A stretch of DNA of 63,118 nt from Gonapodya sp. JEL0774 (Eukaryota; Monoblepharomycota; Monoblepharidomycetes; Monoblepharidales; Gonapodyaceae). Below are positions 35,089 through 46,371 of the stretch, piece after piece (position 1 is the first letter of the stretch; every line of letters begins with the position of its first letter). The stretch is taken from NCBI GenBank assembly GCA_027604505.1, contig JADIIX010000134.1, forward strand, positions 1 to 63,118, read 5' to 3'. The notes beneath the pieces were generated by a model, which worked only from the letters and a program-made list of their open reading frames with translations, made no database searches and was not told the origin of the DNA. A program made the position numbers and the translations under genes.

Positions 35089-37672
35089 TCAGTCTTTGAG
35101 CGCGTTCACGGATTCACGAGCAGAAGTCTTGTTCATTAGTTGCTTGTTTTCTGTCAACAGATACGCGCAGGAGTGTTGAAAACCGCAATGATCCAGCTCA
35201 AATCGATGACGTACGTTTGAGAGCATTGGCAAACACTTGCAACATCTTGACAAAGTTATCTTGCGTACGATGGATTTCATCCACTATCGAGCGATTATTC
35301 TTGAAATTACCCTCGCGGATGTCAGAGAAATCGAACTTCGTAGCCTTCTTCATCGCGTTGAGGATCCTATGGAATCGGATTCAGTGTGCAAAAGGAGTGG
35401 GGAAAAGGGTCATATCGCATCAAGCTCACATCTGAAGTGGGGTCGTGATGAAGATCCATGTGAAGATGACCGAAGCAATACTCATTCCTATCACGATGGC
35501 AACCGCTGGCAATTTGTGCAATGAGTTGTTCTGTCACCTGAATGTCGCACGAAAGTCACATCCGTACCCGTGAAGATGACGATAAGGGCCGATCTCAATC
35601 CATCTTCTTTGAGCCTTTGCGTGAGATATATGGTGTCCCCAAGAAAGTCATACGTGGGACTAGGAGATTGAGAGAAAGGGCACTGCAAGGTAGTGACTTC
35701 CGAAACTCTCAAACAACCAGCTACCACTCACGCTCCCGATACAATGAAGTAGCGATACCCCAAAATAGATTTCGTTGTGACTTGAAACATGTAATCATTG
35801 ACCATCCAGCTGTTGTCCGCGAATGAATTTGTTAGATTGTTCCCAGAATATTGGTAGATTGTTGCGGCAGACATGTTGAGCAAGGGATACTCTTCTTTTG
35901 AGAAGTCGAATATGCTTTTACTGCCACCATTTAGGACTAAGCTCTACGATGTTTTAGAAACACGTGTAAACGCATTGTTAACAACCCATGAAGCAACTTC
36001 CTGAGGGAAGCGCCGAAACGTACTTTTGATTGCATGGTAGAGTTTCCCAGGCCAGAAATTGCAAGAACAAAGCCATTCTTGGCAGGGACGAACACGTAAA
36101 GTAGTGAGTTCGGAGTCAAAGTTTTCTTAACGTTGTCCAGGAGGGTACAGAGATTTTGAAGCGTTACGCTCCAGAGACTTGACGCGACAAATTTGCCCGT
36201 AGAGTCGTAGACGCTCATAACCATTCCTTGAATAATGGTCGGTCCGATGGTAACAATGGGCTCCGTCATAATCGCTGATCCTTTTGGATAAGAGAGCGCG
36301 GATTCCGGATATGGTGGACTGGAGTAGCTGAAAACAGATCCGGTAATATTGAGTGTAATGGAATCCCATTTGAAGACAGTAAGCAAGCCGCTTGTGTTCG
36401 TAACGGGGCAAAACTTTTGGCAAGTTTGGTTCGTGTATGATCTGGAAGAATGAAGGAAGAAGCAAACGGGATGATGAGCTATTTGTGTTTGCCTGAGTTG
36501 TTGCGAGTTGTGCATGCTGACAAAACAATGAGCTACATAGAACTCGACAAGTGACAAAGCCAGATATAGTGTCTCCATTACATGTAAGGACAAGCTCTCA
36601 GCCTCTCGCTAAACTGGAGTTGCGATTCCAAGCTCTCCATTCAGAAGCAACCCCACAAATAACTCACGTGATAAATGCCGTGCCACTGCCGGTTCCACCT
36701 GCAATCTGGTCCGTCACCAAGGCAAAAAACGAGCCTGAAACTTTAGTCGGGTCGCAAATCCAACCAGCGAAGCTGATCGTCTCTGGGAGAGGGATTTGAG
36801 TGAGAGTTGCATGCTAAACAGCACTGGGAGTATGGGAACAGAAATGGGTCCGTAACCCACTCCAGAGTCCATAGTTTCCAACCGTTTTGTTTACATATGG
36901 GATCAGCGTGCTGGAGAGTGGTGAATGAGTACAAGTAGCTTTAGCAAAGGTTTGCAACAACTTAAGCAAAATTGTCCACGTACTCCCAATCACAAGAAGT
37001 CATAAGTCCTCCTTCCACCGACTGAACAATGGTTTTCTGAGCCACAAATATCTCATGCAAATAAGACTCTGTGGTATGTGCCGTGCATGTTTTGAAATGG
37101 CTCAAATGATGTCACATTCTCGTCACACCTTCACTGAAAGAGCTTACCCAATGCGGTCGCAATTTTCTCGCCTGCATCAGTGAGACGACTTCTCCCTAGT
37201 GAGCTGATGCTTGTGGAAGCTGATATTTGATGCAGGGAAGGGTCCAGTCTTTAGTGAATGAGCGGAACAAGATACCGACGAGTCATCCAAAAATGCGTAC
37301 CTTGATCGGAAGCTCGCATGATGGACTTGTTATTGGTGTCTACGCCGAGCCAGACTGTGACCAGCGCGACGGAGGTGACACTTGACAAAAGAGGCTTTGT
37401 TGAGGAGGCAAGGTTACACAGCATGGCATCAAGGCCAGAGCTTACTTGAGGAACACAAGTAGCACTATCAATGTCGATAGTTTAAGGGACCTTCCTCTTG
37501 AGGTCTCTCCTGCTATTGATGCTGACCCCTCGTTGATGGTGGAAGGTGTCCGAGATGCCGTCCCGTTCGCGCCGGCACTGTTGGTACCCGGGGCGGAAGT
37601 AATAACCTGCAAGGAACTCTCAGCATTGAGTTTGGATTTTGTGGACTGATCAAAGTTAGGGTTGGATGACAT
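35089..37672 (-). CDS. two-helix membrane sensor protein without recognisable output domain
   Basis: The ATG at 37670-37672 opens a Ser/Thr-rich cytoplasmic start; the first helix (STLIVLLVFL joined to PLLSSVTSVALVTVWLGV) is split by an intron. Exons at about 37000-37190 and 35940-36790 encode a large extracellular region with Cys, Trp and N-glycosylation sites (FAGWICDPTKVSGSFFALV, SLLYVFVPAKNGFVLA), resembling a Cache-type ligand domain. Further exons read FDFSKEEYPLLNMSA and YRYFIVSGA, then the second helix (IVIGMSIASVIFTWIFITTPLQM). A juxtamembrane segment NAMKKATKFDFSDI...FVKMLQVFANAL resembles the linker of chytrid receptor cyclases/kinases. The last exon adds only about 20 residues (ENKQLMNKTSAR) before the stop at 35089. 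No kinase or cyclase domain follows. It is either a truncated receptor or a regulatory subunit. Confidence 0.65.
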
Positions 37673-39963
37673 TGGATGACAGAATTGATGAGTTCAAACT
37701 GATGAAGGAAGGACAGTTGGTTCCTTGATGAGGTTGCGAATAATCAAAGAAACGGTGGCTGCCTGGCTCCTAATTATTACACAAACGCCTGAATTAAATG
37801 CTTGACGAGAATTATTGGCTCCCAGTCCCAGTCAAATGACCTGTGTGTCTCTCTTTCATTCGGAATTATGTAACTGGATATTTGATTGGGACTTTGGCTT
37901 CCACTGGCGTCAGGAAAGACTTGAGCGGAGCCGCTCATCTCATCAAGGAACCATAGATTTTAGATGATTGACAGCGTCGCAAGATGAATGTCGAAATGTT
38001 TAATACTACTGCAAGATATTTCGGACTTGTTCAGGACGCGGAACGGCTAAATCAATTATGGCAGACGGACTTTACACAGCATTGAGCATTGATCCAAGAA
38101 ACAGGTCTAGGCCCATGGTATTCCACCCCTGAGAGCCTTGTATTGCGCTCTTAAGACTGAAGCTTCAGTTATCAGCGAAAACCCTTTGCATTTGAGTTTC
38201 AGAGTTTCAGAGTCCGGTCGGAAAGTCTGCGAAAGAATACTGGACGCATTCTCGTATCGTGAGTGATGGTTTGTATTCAGCGATTGTGTAGCAAACTTGG
38301 AAATTTAAAATTTTGTATACGCCAACATCTTGGACGTATGTAGGTTTGGTGCCTAATCAAACGTGTATTGTTATTGGAACTGCGACTTGCATCACATGAT
38401 CAGATCATGGACATGAAAGACGTGCTCCATGGGTCATCGACATCAAAATGCAGGCCGATATGTTTCATTGCAAATCTCAGGCCGTTCAATCTAAATTTGC
38501 AAATCTTGTGTGATGAGGAATGCCATTTTGTGGGAGCCATTTTTTATCGTCCAATATCATCGCCAGTGTGTTTGGTCACTTTTCATCCCCAAACCCATGA
38601 GCCCGATCCCATGCATAGGCCAGCGATGGCATAGTAGTGGCGCCAAATCTGATATGTGGGCAATTGAGGAAGGTACAGGCGTTGAGATATGGAGTACCGA
38701 GGTGTCTCCTACAAAGGACATCATCCCTGTCAAGAAGTCCGCGAATGCTAGCATTACCTCTGCGATTTTGTGAGTGATAACAAGGCAGACGTGGAGGTTT
38801 GGGAAGAGACATCAACGACGCCGCTACACCCGAGGAATTTGGCTGAGACTGTCTCCAAAAGAAAGAAAAACAGCTGCTCAAGACAAGCTTGAAATTCTGA
38901 ATATGAGTTAGCCTGACCGCACTTTGAGAGTCGACTCCGTCCGGTAGCAGCGGATCAAACGTGTAATTTCCAGTTTGATGGACATCAAACATGACCACTA
39001 GTCCCTAAAGACTTGGATAGATAGTGGTTGCGAGGAACAAGCGGGCATCGGATGTTGGGGGACTGCACAGAAATTCGGCGTCGTCCGTTAACAATGGCCC
39101 GAATCGGCCGTTTCTGTTGGTTCCTCTGAAACACTGACAATGGATGGAAAAATTCTACAACGGCTTCCGCCGGCATCATCAGCTCAGGCTCCATTTCCGG
39201 TCCCGTGACAGTCAACCGGCCAAGGTGAAGGTGGGTCAAGAGGAGGCACAATCATGTGCTCACGCACACAGTTGGCAGATGCTCGGAAGTACTGCGGTTC
39301 CAAGTTTGCACATCCGCAGTGAAGCAGTTGATATCGCCTTTCTGGACGATGGTCTCCTTGCAAGCGTCTGGCGCAAGTGGGCCCTCAAGCCCGCGCAAAA
39401 CAAACTTCTGAAGCCAGGCTCAAACTCGTTGCAATCGTCCCATTATGTAAGCCTTCGCACCATCTCAGGCTCACTACATCGGAGACCTGACATTCCATGT
39501 CGGGAAAAGTAAAGAGATAGCATGGAGCGTCTCGGGAGAAATCAAAGAGAGAGGATGGAGATAGGATTAAGTTACCGTGAAACACGGACGGTGCCAGATG
39601 AGTCACAGGGCTAACGCTCAAAGCCAACCTATCGCAAACAAGTGGCATGAAGGAATGGACGGAGTGTTCCCCAAGACGGGCTCTGCCGGCCGCCGAGACG
39701 ACAATGCAAAATGGAATGAATAGATCAGAAATTCCGAAGAATGTGTCACTTCTTTTTGTGCTCTTAAAGCGAAGTTTGCTTAGCTGCGGATTGTCGTCAT
39801 ACAATATATGCACGAGCTCACAACACCCAGTGTTCACGAAGTCACCTACACCGAATCGACTCACGCGCATCAAGTGCGGTAGGGGCACGCTGCCTTCCCA
39901 CCCCCTGGGTGGCAATTTCCAATCCAACTTTGGCCTCCGCAAGCTCAGGTAGCGTCGTGCAGA
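37673..39963. other. unresolved region with possible degenerate membrane-protein exons (minus strand)
   Basis: Nothing coding is evident at 37700-38340. On the minus strand, pieces at 38557-38754 (LAFADFLTGMMSFVGD), 38985-39251 and 39385-39950 (FGISDLFIPFCIVVSAAG) contain hydrophobic runs. The first resembles the second helix of G-protein-coupled receptors, but no following helices are found downstream. Splice phases do not close. This may be a decayed receptor gene or a real gene with exons I could not place. A 39385-40164 open frame overlaps the start of the plus-strand gene at 39964, so its left part is partly shadow. Confidence 0.25.
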
Positions 39964-42900
39964 ATGGATTCGGCAGAGAATCTGGGAGGACGTGGATCTC
40001 GAAGTCACCAGGGGAGCCGGGCTGGGCCTCCGAGGTCCTTCGGTGCCGCGATGCGTGAACACCTTGGAATAGCTGGAAGTGGGACTGGTGGGGTTGGTGG
40101 GGTTGGTGGTACGAGAAATGGATGGGTGGGAGTGTCCGGATTCACCCGGGGAAGCGGTAGTCAACCAACTTCAGGTGAATTCCATCCGCCTTTGTTCTAC
40201 GTTTTTGCTTGCATTCATTGTGAACATGTAATTTTACTGTCCTTTTGCCCCCTACAACATCGGGACACCGTTCTTCTGTGTCACGCATGATATGAACCTT
40301 AAATTTCCGAGCTCCGCCCTACAACCAACCACATGAGCCACCGCAATCCTCTACGGCCTCTTGGCGGTCTTCACACTCTCGCTCCCTTTCCGAGGTTGAT
40401 TCAGAAGAGCCCTTTGACTTTCCCACACCCACACCGCGACATCGAGCCCTGCCTTGGGGTGTAGACTCGGAGTCGCCGGACTCACAGGTGACGCCGACTG
40501 CAACTCACTCCCAAGGATTAATGAACGCCACATCATCGGACATAGACACACCTGTCAGTAGCGCACCCAGTAGTTCGCGGATGACTCACTGGCAGCAGCT
40601 TGTCTCCCCTCACAATGCGGACAACTACGCTGCTTCAACCGACGCAACACCCGTGTCGCGGACTCTCACACCGCACTCAGCCGTCTTTGGTGAGCCGATG
40701 GATCAAGCGGAAACTTGGAGTCGGAACTGGGACCGGGGTTGGGGTCGAGGGGGGCCAGTTGCACAAATCCCACCAAACCCACCAAATCCTTCGTCTTTGG
40801 CCACTTATGCCTTTCCTCCCACCACAAGTTCTAACCCTGCGCCTCGCTCTCTGTCCCCATCTGATCCTCGAACATCCTTGGACTCCTCGAGGTCGGCTGA
40901 GGCCAAGTCCGTGGTGACTCGGTCTGACGCTGACGAAGACGATTTTCAAGACATGCTCGAAGTCGAGCAAGACCATAGGGCACGAGAAAGAAGTTACGAG
41001 GAGTATGCTGAGGAAGGGTATCGAGAAGAGGTGCGTGAAGACCAGGCTCTGGTGTACTGCTAGTCAGTCCACTGAAGGGTTGCTATACCCTGTTGCGATG
41101 GAGCGACTCGACGCAGATGTTTCAATTGCTGTTCGCAGCACGGAAAACCAGTAACTCCACCTCAGGTGTCATCCTTTTCAACTGAAATGGGTTACTGCAG
41201 CGGACATTTGGCTGGAGCCTACTTCTTCCGTCGGTCCCTAGTTCAATACCACCGAACGTAACTACGCCTCATTTTATTACAAGGCACTCCATAACACCTC
41301 CAACTCTCCACCGGACTCCCCCCCGGCGCCGACTCTTGCAATTTCCATCCCTTCCTCATTCACGGGCTCCGACCCCTCCACAACCTCGCAAGCTTTCAGC
41401 TCTTTACCACCTGCCCCACCCATTCTGAACGCCAACCGACTCCGTTCAGACCCCATAAGTCCCGCCCGTATTGCTGTCGTGGCGCATCAGCAGCGTGCAT
41501 ATGCACCACCGCAACAGAGTGCCATAGTACAAGGTGATCAGCGTCAACAGCAGTCTAGTCTCACGTCCACAGTCCGTGCGACAGCGCCGGTGTTTGCGAC
41601 CACCTCCCGCGCAAATGCAAGCGCACCCGGTGTAGGAGGTGCAGGGTCAGCAGCGTCCGGTGCTCCCTCTCTTCGCGCCCTGCTTGCCACAGTTTCAGAT
41701 GCGGACGTCCGCGCTGCTGCCCAGGTTGCAGCATCGTGGCATTTGAGCGGAGGAAAGGGGGAGGCGGTTGTACCGGTAGGCAGCATTGGTGCTGGAAGTG
41801 CGACTGTAGGATCCGGCGAGACTGGCGTGCAGGGTGCACCTGCATCGCACCTGGGATTGAGACGACCAAATCCGGCATTGGGGCAAGCTGGGGCTGCAGC
41901 AAGTGCTGGACTCCGTAGTGACGTTTCGTCTTCACATAGTGCGATGGTTTCAGCCCCAGGCGGTTCTCGTTCATCCAGCTCGCTCGTTTCCGCGGCGAGC
42001 TCAGGAACAGGGTCCGGTTCCGGTTTCGAATCTACACATGTCGGTGGCGGGGTTCCGATTCACGAATCGCCCGCATTATCTCCTCAGTCCTCGCTTCGCG
42101 CCTCGTCCATTACAACATCAGAAAAATCTGCTTCGAGCCGACCGCCCTCGGTTCGACTTTCTTCACCACAATCGGCCAACTCTTCACCATCTAAGACATC
42201 TCCAAAGACTGCATCCGTTTCCGCTTCTTCTGCAGAAACCCCAACAACCCGACCTGCTTCATCAATGACTGGTACTTTTTATCGCACCCCCACGTCTTCA
42301 TCCTCACAAGGTAATGATTCTGAGTCAGTTGATGCAACACAACCTCAGGCGCGCATGGACCCAACCACCGCATTCGAGAACCTCCTCGCTCACATGCCAC
42401 CTCCCTCGTCCGATACTCTCCTTCGTTCCGCAAGAGCTAAAGCTCTTCTGGCCAGGCGGTATGAGTTGGTGGCGGTGATGACCACGCCAGGACCTGGGAA
42501 CACACCTCCGTTGGGTTACAATCCCCTAAAAGTTGCCAGATGGAGACAGCAACAGGGAAGGGTCGGAAAAGGTGGCTGGTTGGTGGGCGTTGATGATGTA
42601 AGAGAATGGTGGGAGGAGGTGGGGAGTAGGCCGACAGGGGCCGTTGTTGGAGGAATCGAGTTCAACGATGTGATTGTGGGTGAAGCTGGTGGTAATGAGG
42701 AGTCGCTGGGACATTCAGGACGGACACGCAGGGAAGATATTGCGGGGACGGCAAGCCTTGCAGCCGGAACTGTAACAGCTGGAGGAGTTGGGGTGGGCTT
42801 GCCCAGTTCGTCTACTCCTTCCTCACCAGCATCACCACAAGCGGCCACCGAAGTTCATGCGCCGCTAGATCAGTTTGGTGCACTGCCCCAGTCCGTGGTC

Positions 42901-45900
42901 GGATATTCTGCAGGGATAGCAGGGATAGGGCGTTTTGTGGAAGGGGACGCGTCGGGAGAACCCGAGAGCGTCCCACCTGCACAATCTCTTTTCTTCCAAA
43001 AATTTCTTTCGGGTACCCTGCCGGGGCAAGGACTCGCAACACACCCTCTTCCTCCCGCCCAGCCGGTTCCCATGGGCCTAAAGCCATCGACGACCAGTGT
43101 TGCAAGTTCGGCGGATGCCGCCAACCAAATCGCTGCAGCTGGAGCAACCAAGTCTGAGTTACGAAACGCGGGTACAGATATACCGGTGGCTTCATCATCG
43201 GCTGCTGCTCCAATGACCGCCTCTGTAACGGATTTGCGACCCCTTGGGTCCAGTGGCCGGCCATCCACGGACGATCCCAGGAGCCGAAAGCGGTCAGTAT
43301 CGAGCGACAGCGCTACCGGGCGTACAGTAGATCGTCGCTCGAGGGCTTTTGCGTCCCCTACCATGTCCGATGGAAGCAAGATGAAGCGTACAGACAGTGG
43401 CAACAACATGATCGCCGATATGGAGTTGCCTCCTGGTCCAACACCCGCCTCGAGCTCTAGGGGGAGTATTGATATGTTGGGCGGGATGTGGCCGCGGGGG
43501 AGGACCAGCCCCACGACCACTTCGTCTGGCGGTGAAATGCCGCAACAACCTGGGTTCTTCGGAGGTTTGTTTGGGCGACGAAGGACGAGGAGGGACGGAG
43601 CAGGGTCGGACGGAGGCTCGGCATTAGCAATTGCGACAATCGCGGCAGAACAGGATCCTGAGGTTGTAGTGGATGGGGTGTCGGTCACTTTCGAGAGAGA
43701 TCGATCACCGGGAAGAGATGATTCAGGGCGAAAGTCCACAGTGGATAGACTGGTGTCGCCGATTGATTCTAAAGTTGTAGCGGCTCCAACAAGGAGGTCT
43801 GCTTCAGTATCTGGAACAGGCGCCTGGCGGTTGGCAGATATGGCCGGTGTAGTGGAATGGGGGGCCAATTATGGGAAGGCTAAGGACAAGGAAGCCATCG
43901 GTCGACCACCATCGACTCCGATAAAGATCGCTGATCGCCCGAGCGTGGGTAGTGCACCTAGGAGTCCAAGTAATGGTTTGATGGGGAAGCCCACAATTGG
44001 CGGTTCACCTCTATCGGTCGGGCAGACGACCATGGCATCCTCTGGCAGCGTCAGTACAAGCTCGTCCACTAGCCCTTCAACTTCACTGAGTGGTATTAGT
44101 GAGCGGAAGAAAGGTGTGTTAGTTCCGCATTTTGCTTCGCTATTCCGCTAAACATGTGATATCTCCCTGGTCGTGGTCAGACCACGATACTGAACCAGCG
44201 CAGGTGTTTGCTGCTTCTGCGCAGCAAGACTCTAGCTTGGCTATCTCTCCTGGTGGCAAGAATTTTCTTACTCATCGCTCATCATCTGATACAGCCGTTA
44301 GCGAATCGAAGGCCTCTGATGAATCTCGAGGACCTCAGAAACATTATCTCTCGGCGATTCCACCCAATCTATCTGAGCCCGAACTTGTCCCAAATCGTTC
44401 TGTGCAGGAAGGGAAACCCAGGTTGGACGAGGACGAGGGGGACAGAAAGCGTGGAAGGAAGGAAAAGCGCCGCGAAGGTCGTGGGGTTGGTCTCATGGTT
44501 CCTCGAAAGACACCATGGAACGCAGCAAGAAGGCGAGATAAGGTTGGTGATGGAGAGTCAAGGGATCGGTCAAGCTCCCGAGATAGTAACCCGGGTTCGG
44601 CGTTTTCCAAGACCAAAGGGAAGGTTGTCGTGAGTTGAATAAAACACTTTAATATACGTGGAATGTCTTTGCTCCGACTAAGTCTCTCCATGATGACGCT
44701 AATTAACAGCAAAGCTTGCAGAAGGCTCGGAATGCCTTTCGGCCCAATCGGAACATTGCTCCAAATTTCCCCTTAACTTCCGGGATGGAACCGTCTGATG
44801 AATTGCAAGCCACCCCCAATTGTCAGGATTCTATGGAAGACACGCAATCTGTGGGCTCTGCGAACTCCAGCTCGCTTAAGCGCGTTGGTGGACATATGTC
44901 TTTGGCCCATATCGCTGGACGGAAGTTGTTTACATCGGAACTCCAGGAGTTCCTGCGTGACGTGCATTCAACCTGTAAGTTGCGGTGTTTGACTGGTTTG
45001 GTTTTAATTGTGGGATCATATATTAACTGTCTTGTTGCCGTTGTTAGATGCAACCGCCACCCCGACTCTTTTGGACTCTTCTGTGGTTCTAACACCTCAC
45101 GCACGCAAAAATGGGGACTACGTTCGTCTTCGAAATGCTTTGGTACAGCTTTCGACTGACATTCCGGAGTTTCTTTCCCGCTTGCGGGTCCTAGAAGCGA
45201 AACTTTTGGTGGGTGACGCGACTAGCAAATGTCACCGCAGTCTCACAACTCATAAAGCTACTGACATATCTCTTTTGACTCGTTTGAATTTAATCGAAGG
45301 ATCTTCAATCAAAGGACTTAGATCTGTTAACCAAGCATGTATTGTCCGGTGACGCGGAATTTCGCATGGTGCCACCAAGTGTGAGATCTGACTCCGGGAG
45401 TGCAATGAACATTATACCTGGATCCATAGGAGAGTCATTAGCTCTGGATGTTACTAAGGTTATGGAATTCAATCCACGGGCGGATCGAACAGGATCCGGT
45501 TCCACAGATTTAACTGCGCCGAATCAATCTTTCGGTCGTACTGCGGGTCAATCTTTCTGGACACCAGCTACATCTTTACAACGTAATTCAGATCCAACCT
45601 TGGCGTCTACGAAAATACCTACTCGAGAACTGCAAGAAATCTACCTTCTTGTGACTGGGTACCTAGAGAAGCCCGATTCTCTGGAGGAATTGATCACTAA
45701 TGTTGGAATGAGCACACGAGAGATTGGGTGGCGTGCTGAGGAACTTCAACGGCAAAATTCCGTAATCGACAACAATATGTCAGATATGATCAGTCAAGTC
45801 AAGAAGGTCACCCAACTTGTAAATCAAGAATGGCTCGTTAGATTGAAACTTGCGGACGATGAGTTACGGAAAGTCGAGTCATTCCGGGGAACATCATCGT

Positions 45901-46215
45901 CCGACTGGATGTGGGCATTCTTGGGCGTGGTTCTAACATGTACGTGTGCATCCGTGAATTCGCTTTTTCATACACTGATATTTCATACTTCTAGTACTTG
46001 GGAGCATCTGGTACTACGGATATATGGTCTATAAGAGGGTTTCTCTCGTTGCGAAGGCTGGATCACAACAGTTGAAGGCAGTTTGGCATGAGTTCATGAG
46101 CGGTGCAGATGTTCATGACGTGGTTCAATCGACAGCGGACCAATGCACATCCGACGAGCGACAAGATACGCCAAAGACTGTTGATGAGGTGCTTCCAGGC
46201 ACCCTTCAGACTTAA
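39964..46215 (+). CDS. giant disordered protein with C-terminal coiled segment and membrane helix
   Basis: Exons 39964-40174, 40312-41030, 41284-44113, 44181-44629, 44710-44974 and from 45048 join in phase; later exons end at 46215. The product is roughly 1800 residues. Most is Ser/Pro/Gly/Ala-rich and disordered. One ordered island at about 42360-42660 reads NPLKVARWRQQQGRVGK and VDDVREWWEEV, which weakly recalls the conserved block of fungal Mtc4-like proteins; this is low-certainty recall. A basic stretch (RKRGRKEKRRE) lies near 44450. The C-terminal quarter has helical, coiled-coil-like sequence (EELQRQNSVIDNNMSDMIS) and one membrane helix split by an intron (DWMWAFLGVVL joined to VLGSIWYYGYMVYKR). 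The protein is probably anchored in an internal membrane with the bulk in the cytosol or nucleus. Function unknown. Confidence 0.65.
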
Positions 46216-46371
46216 TCTTTGAACATAATTTGTACAATAGCGATGCGCAGTTATTCGTAGATAAAGGTCTTGATTTGTGCCTTTGTCAAAATTTATTGCC
46301 ATAGCGAAGAAATTTTATATTACATTATTGTCATCAATTTATAATCGGGTGCTAGGAGACCTTGGCATGTG

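Noticed and set aside
38368-38773. Plus-strand 87-88 codon open frames as small genes
   Set aside because: Composition is unremarkable and the two frames overlap each other; no start context or splice partners were found.
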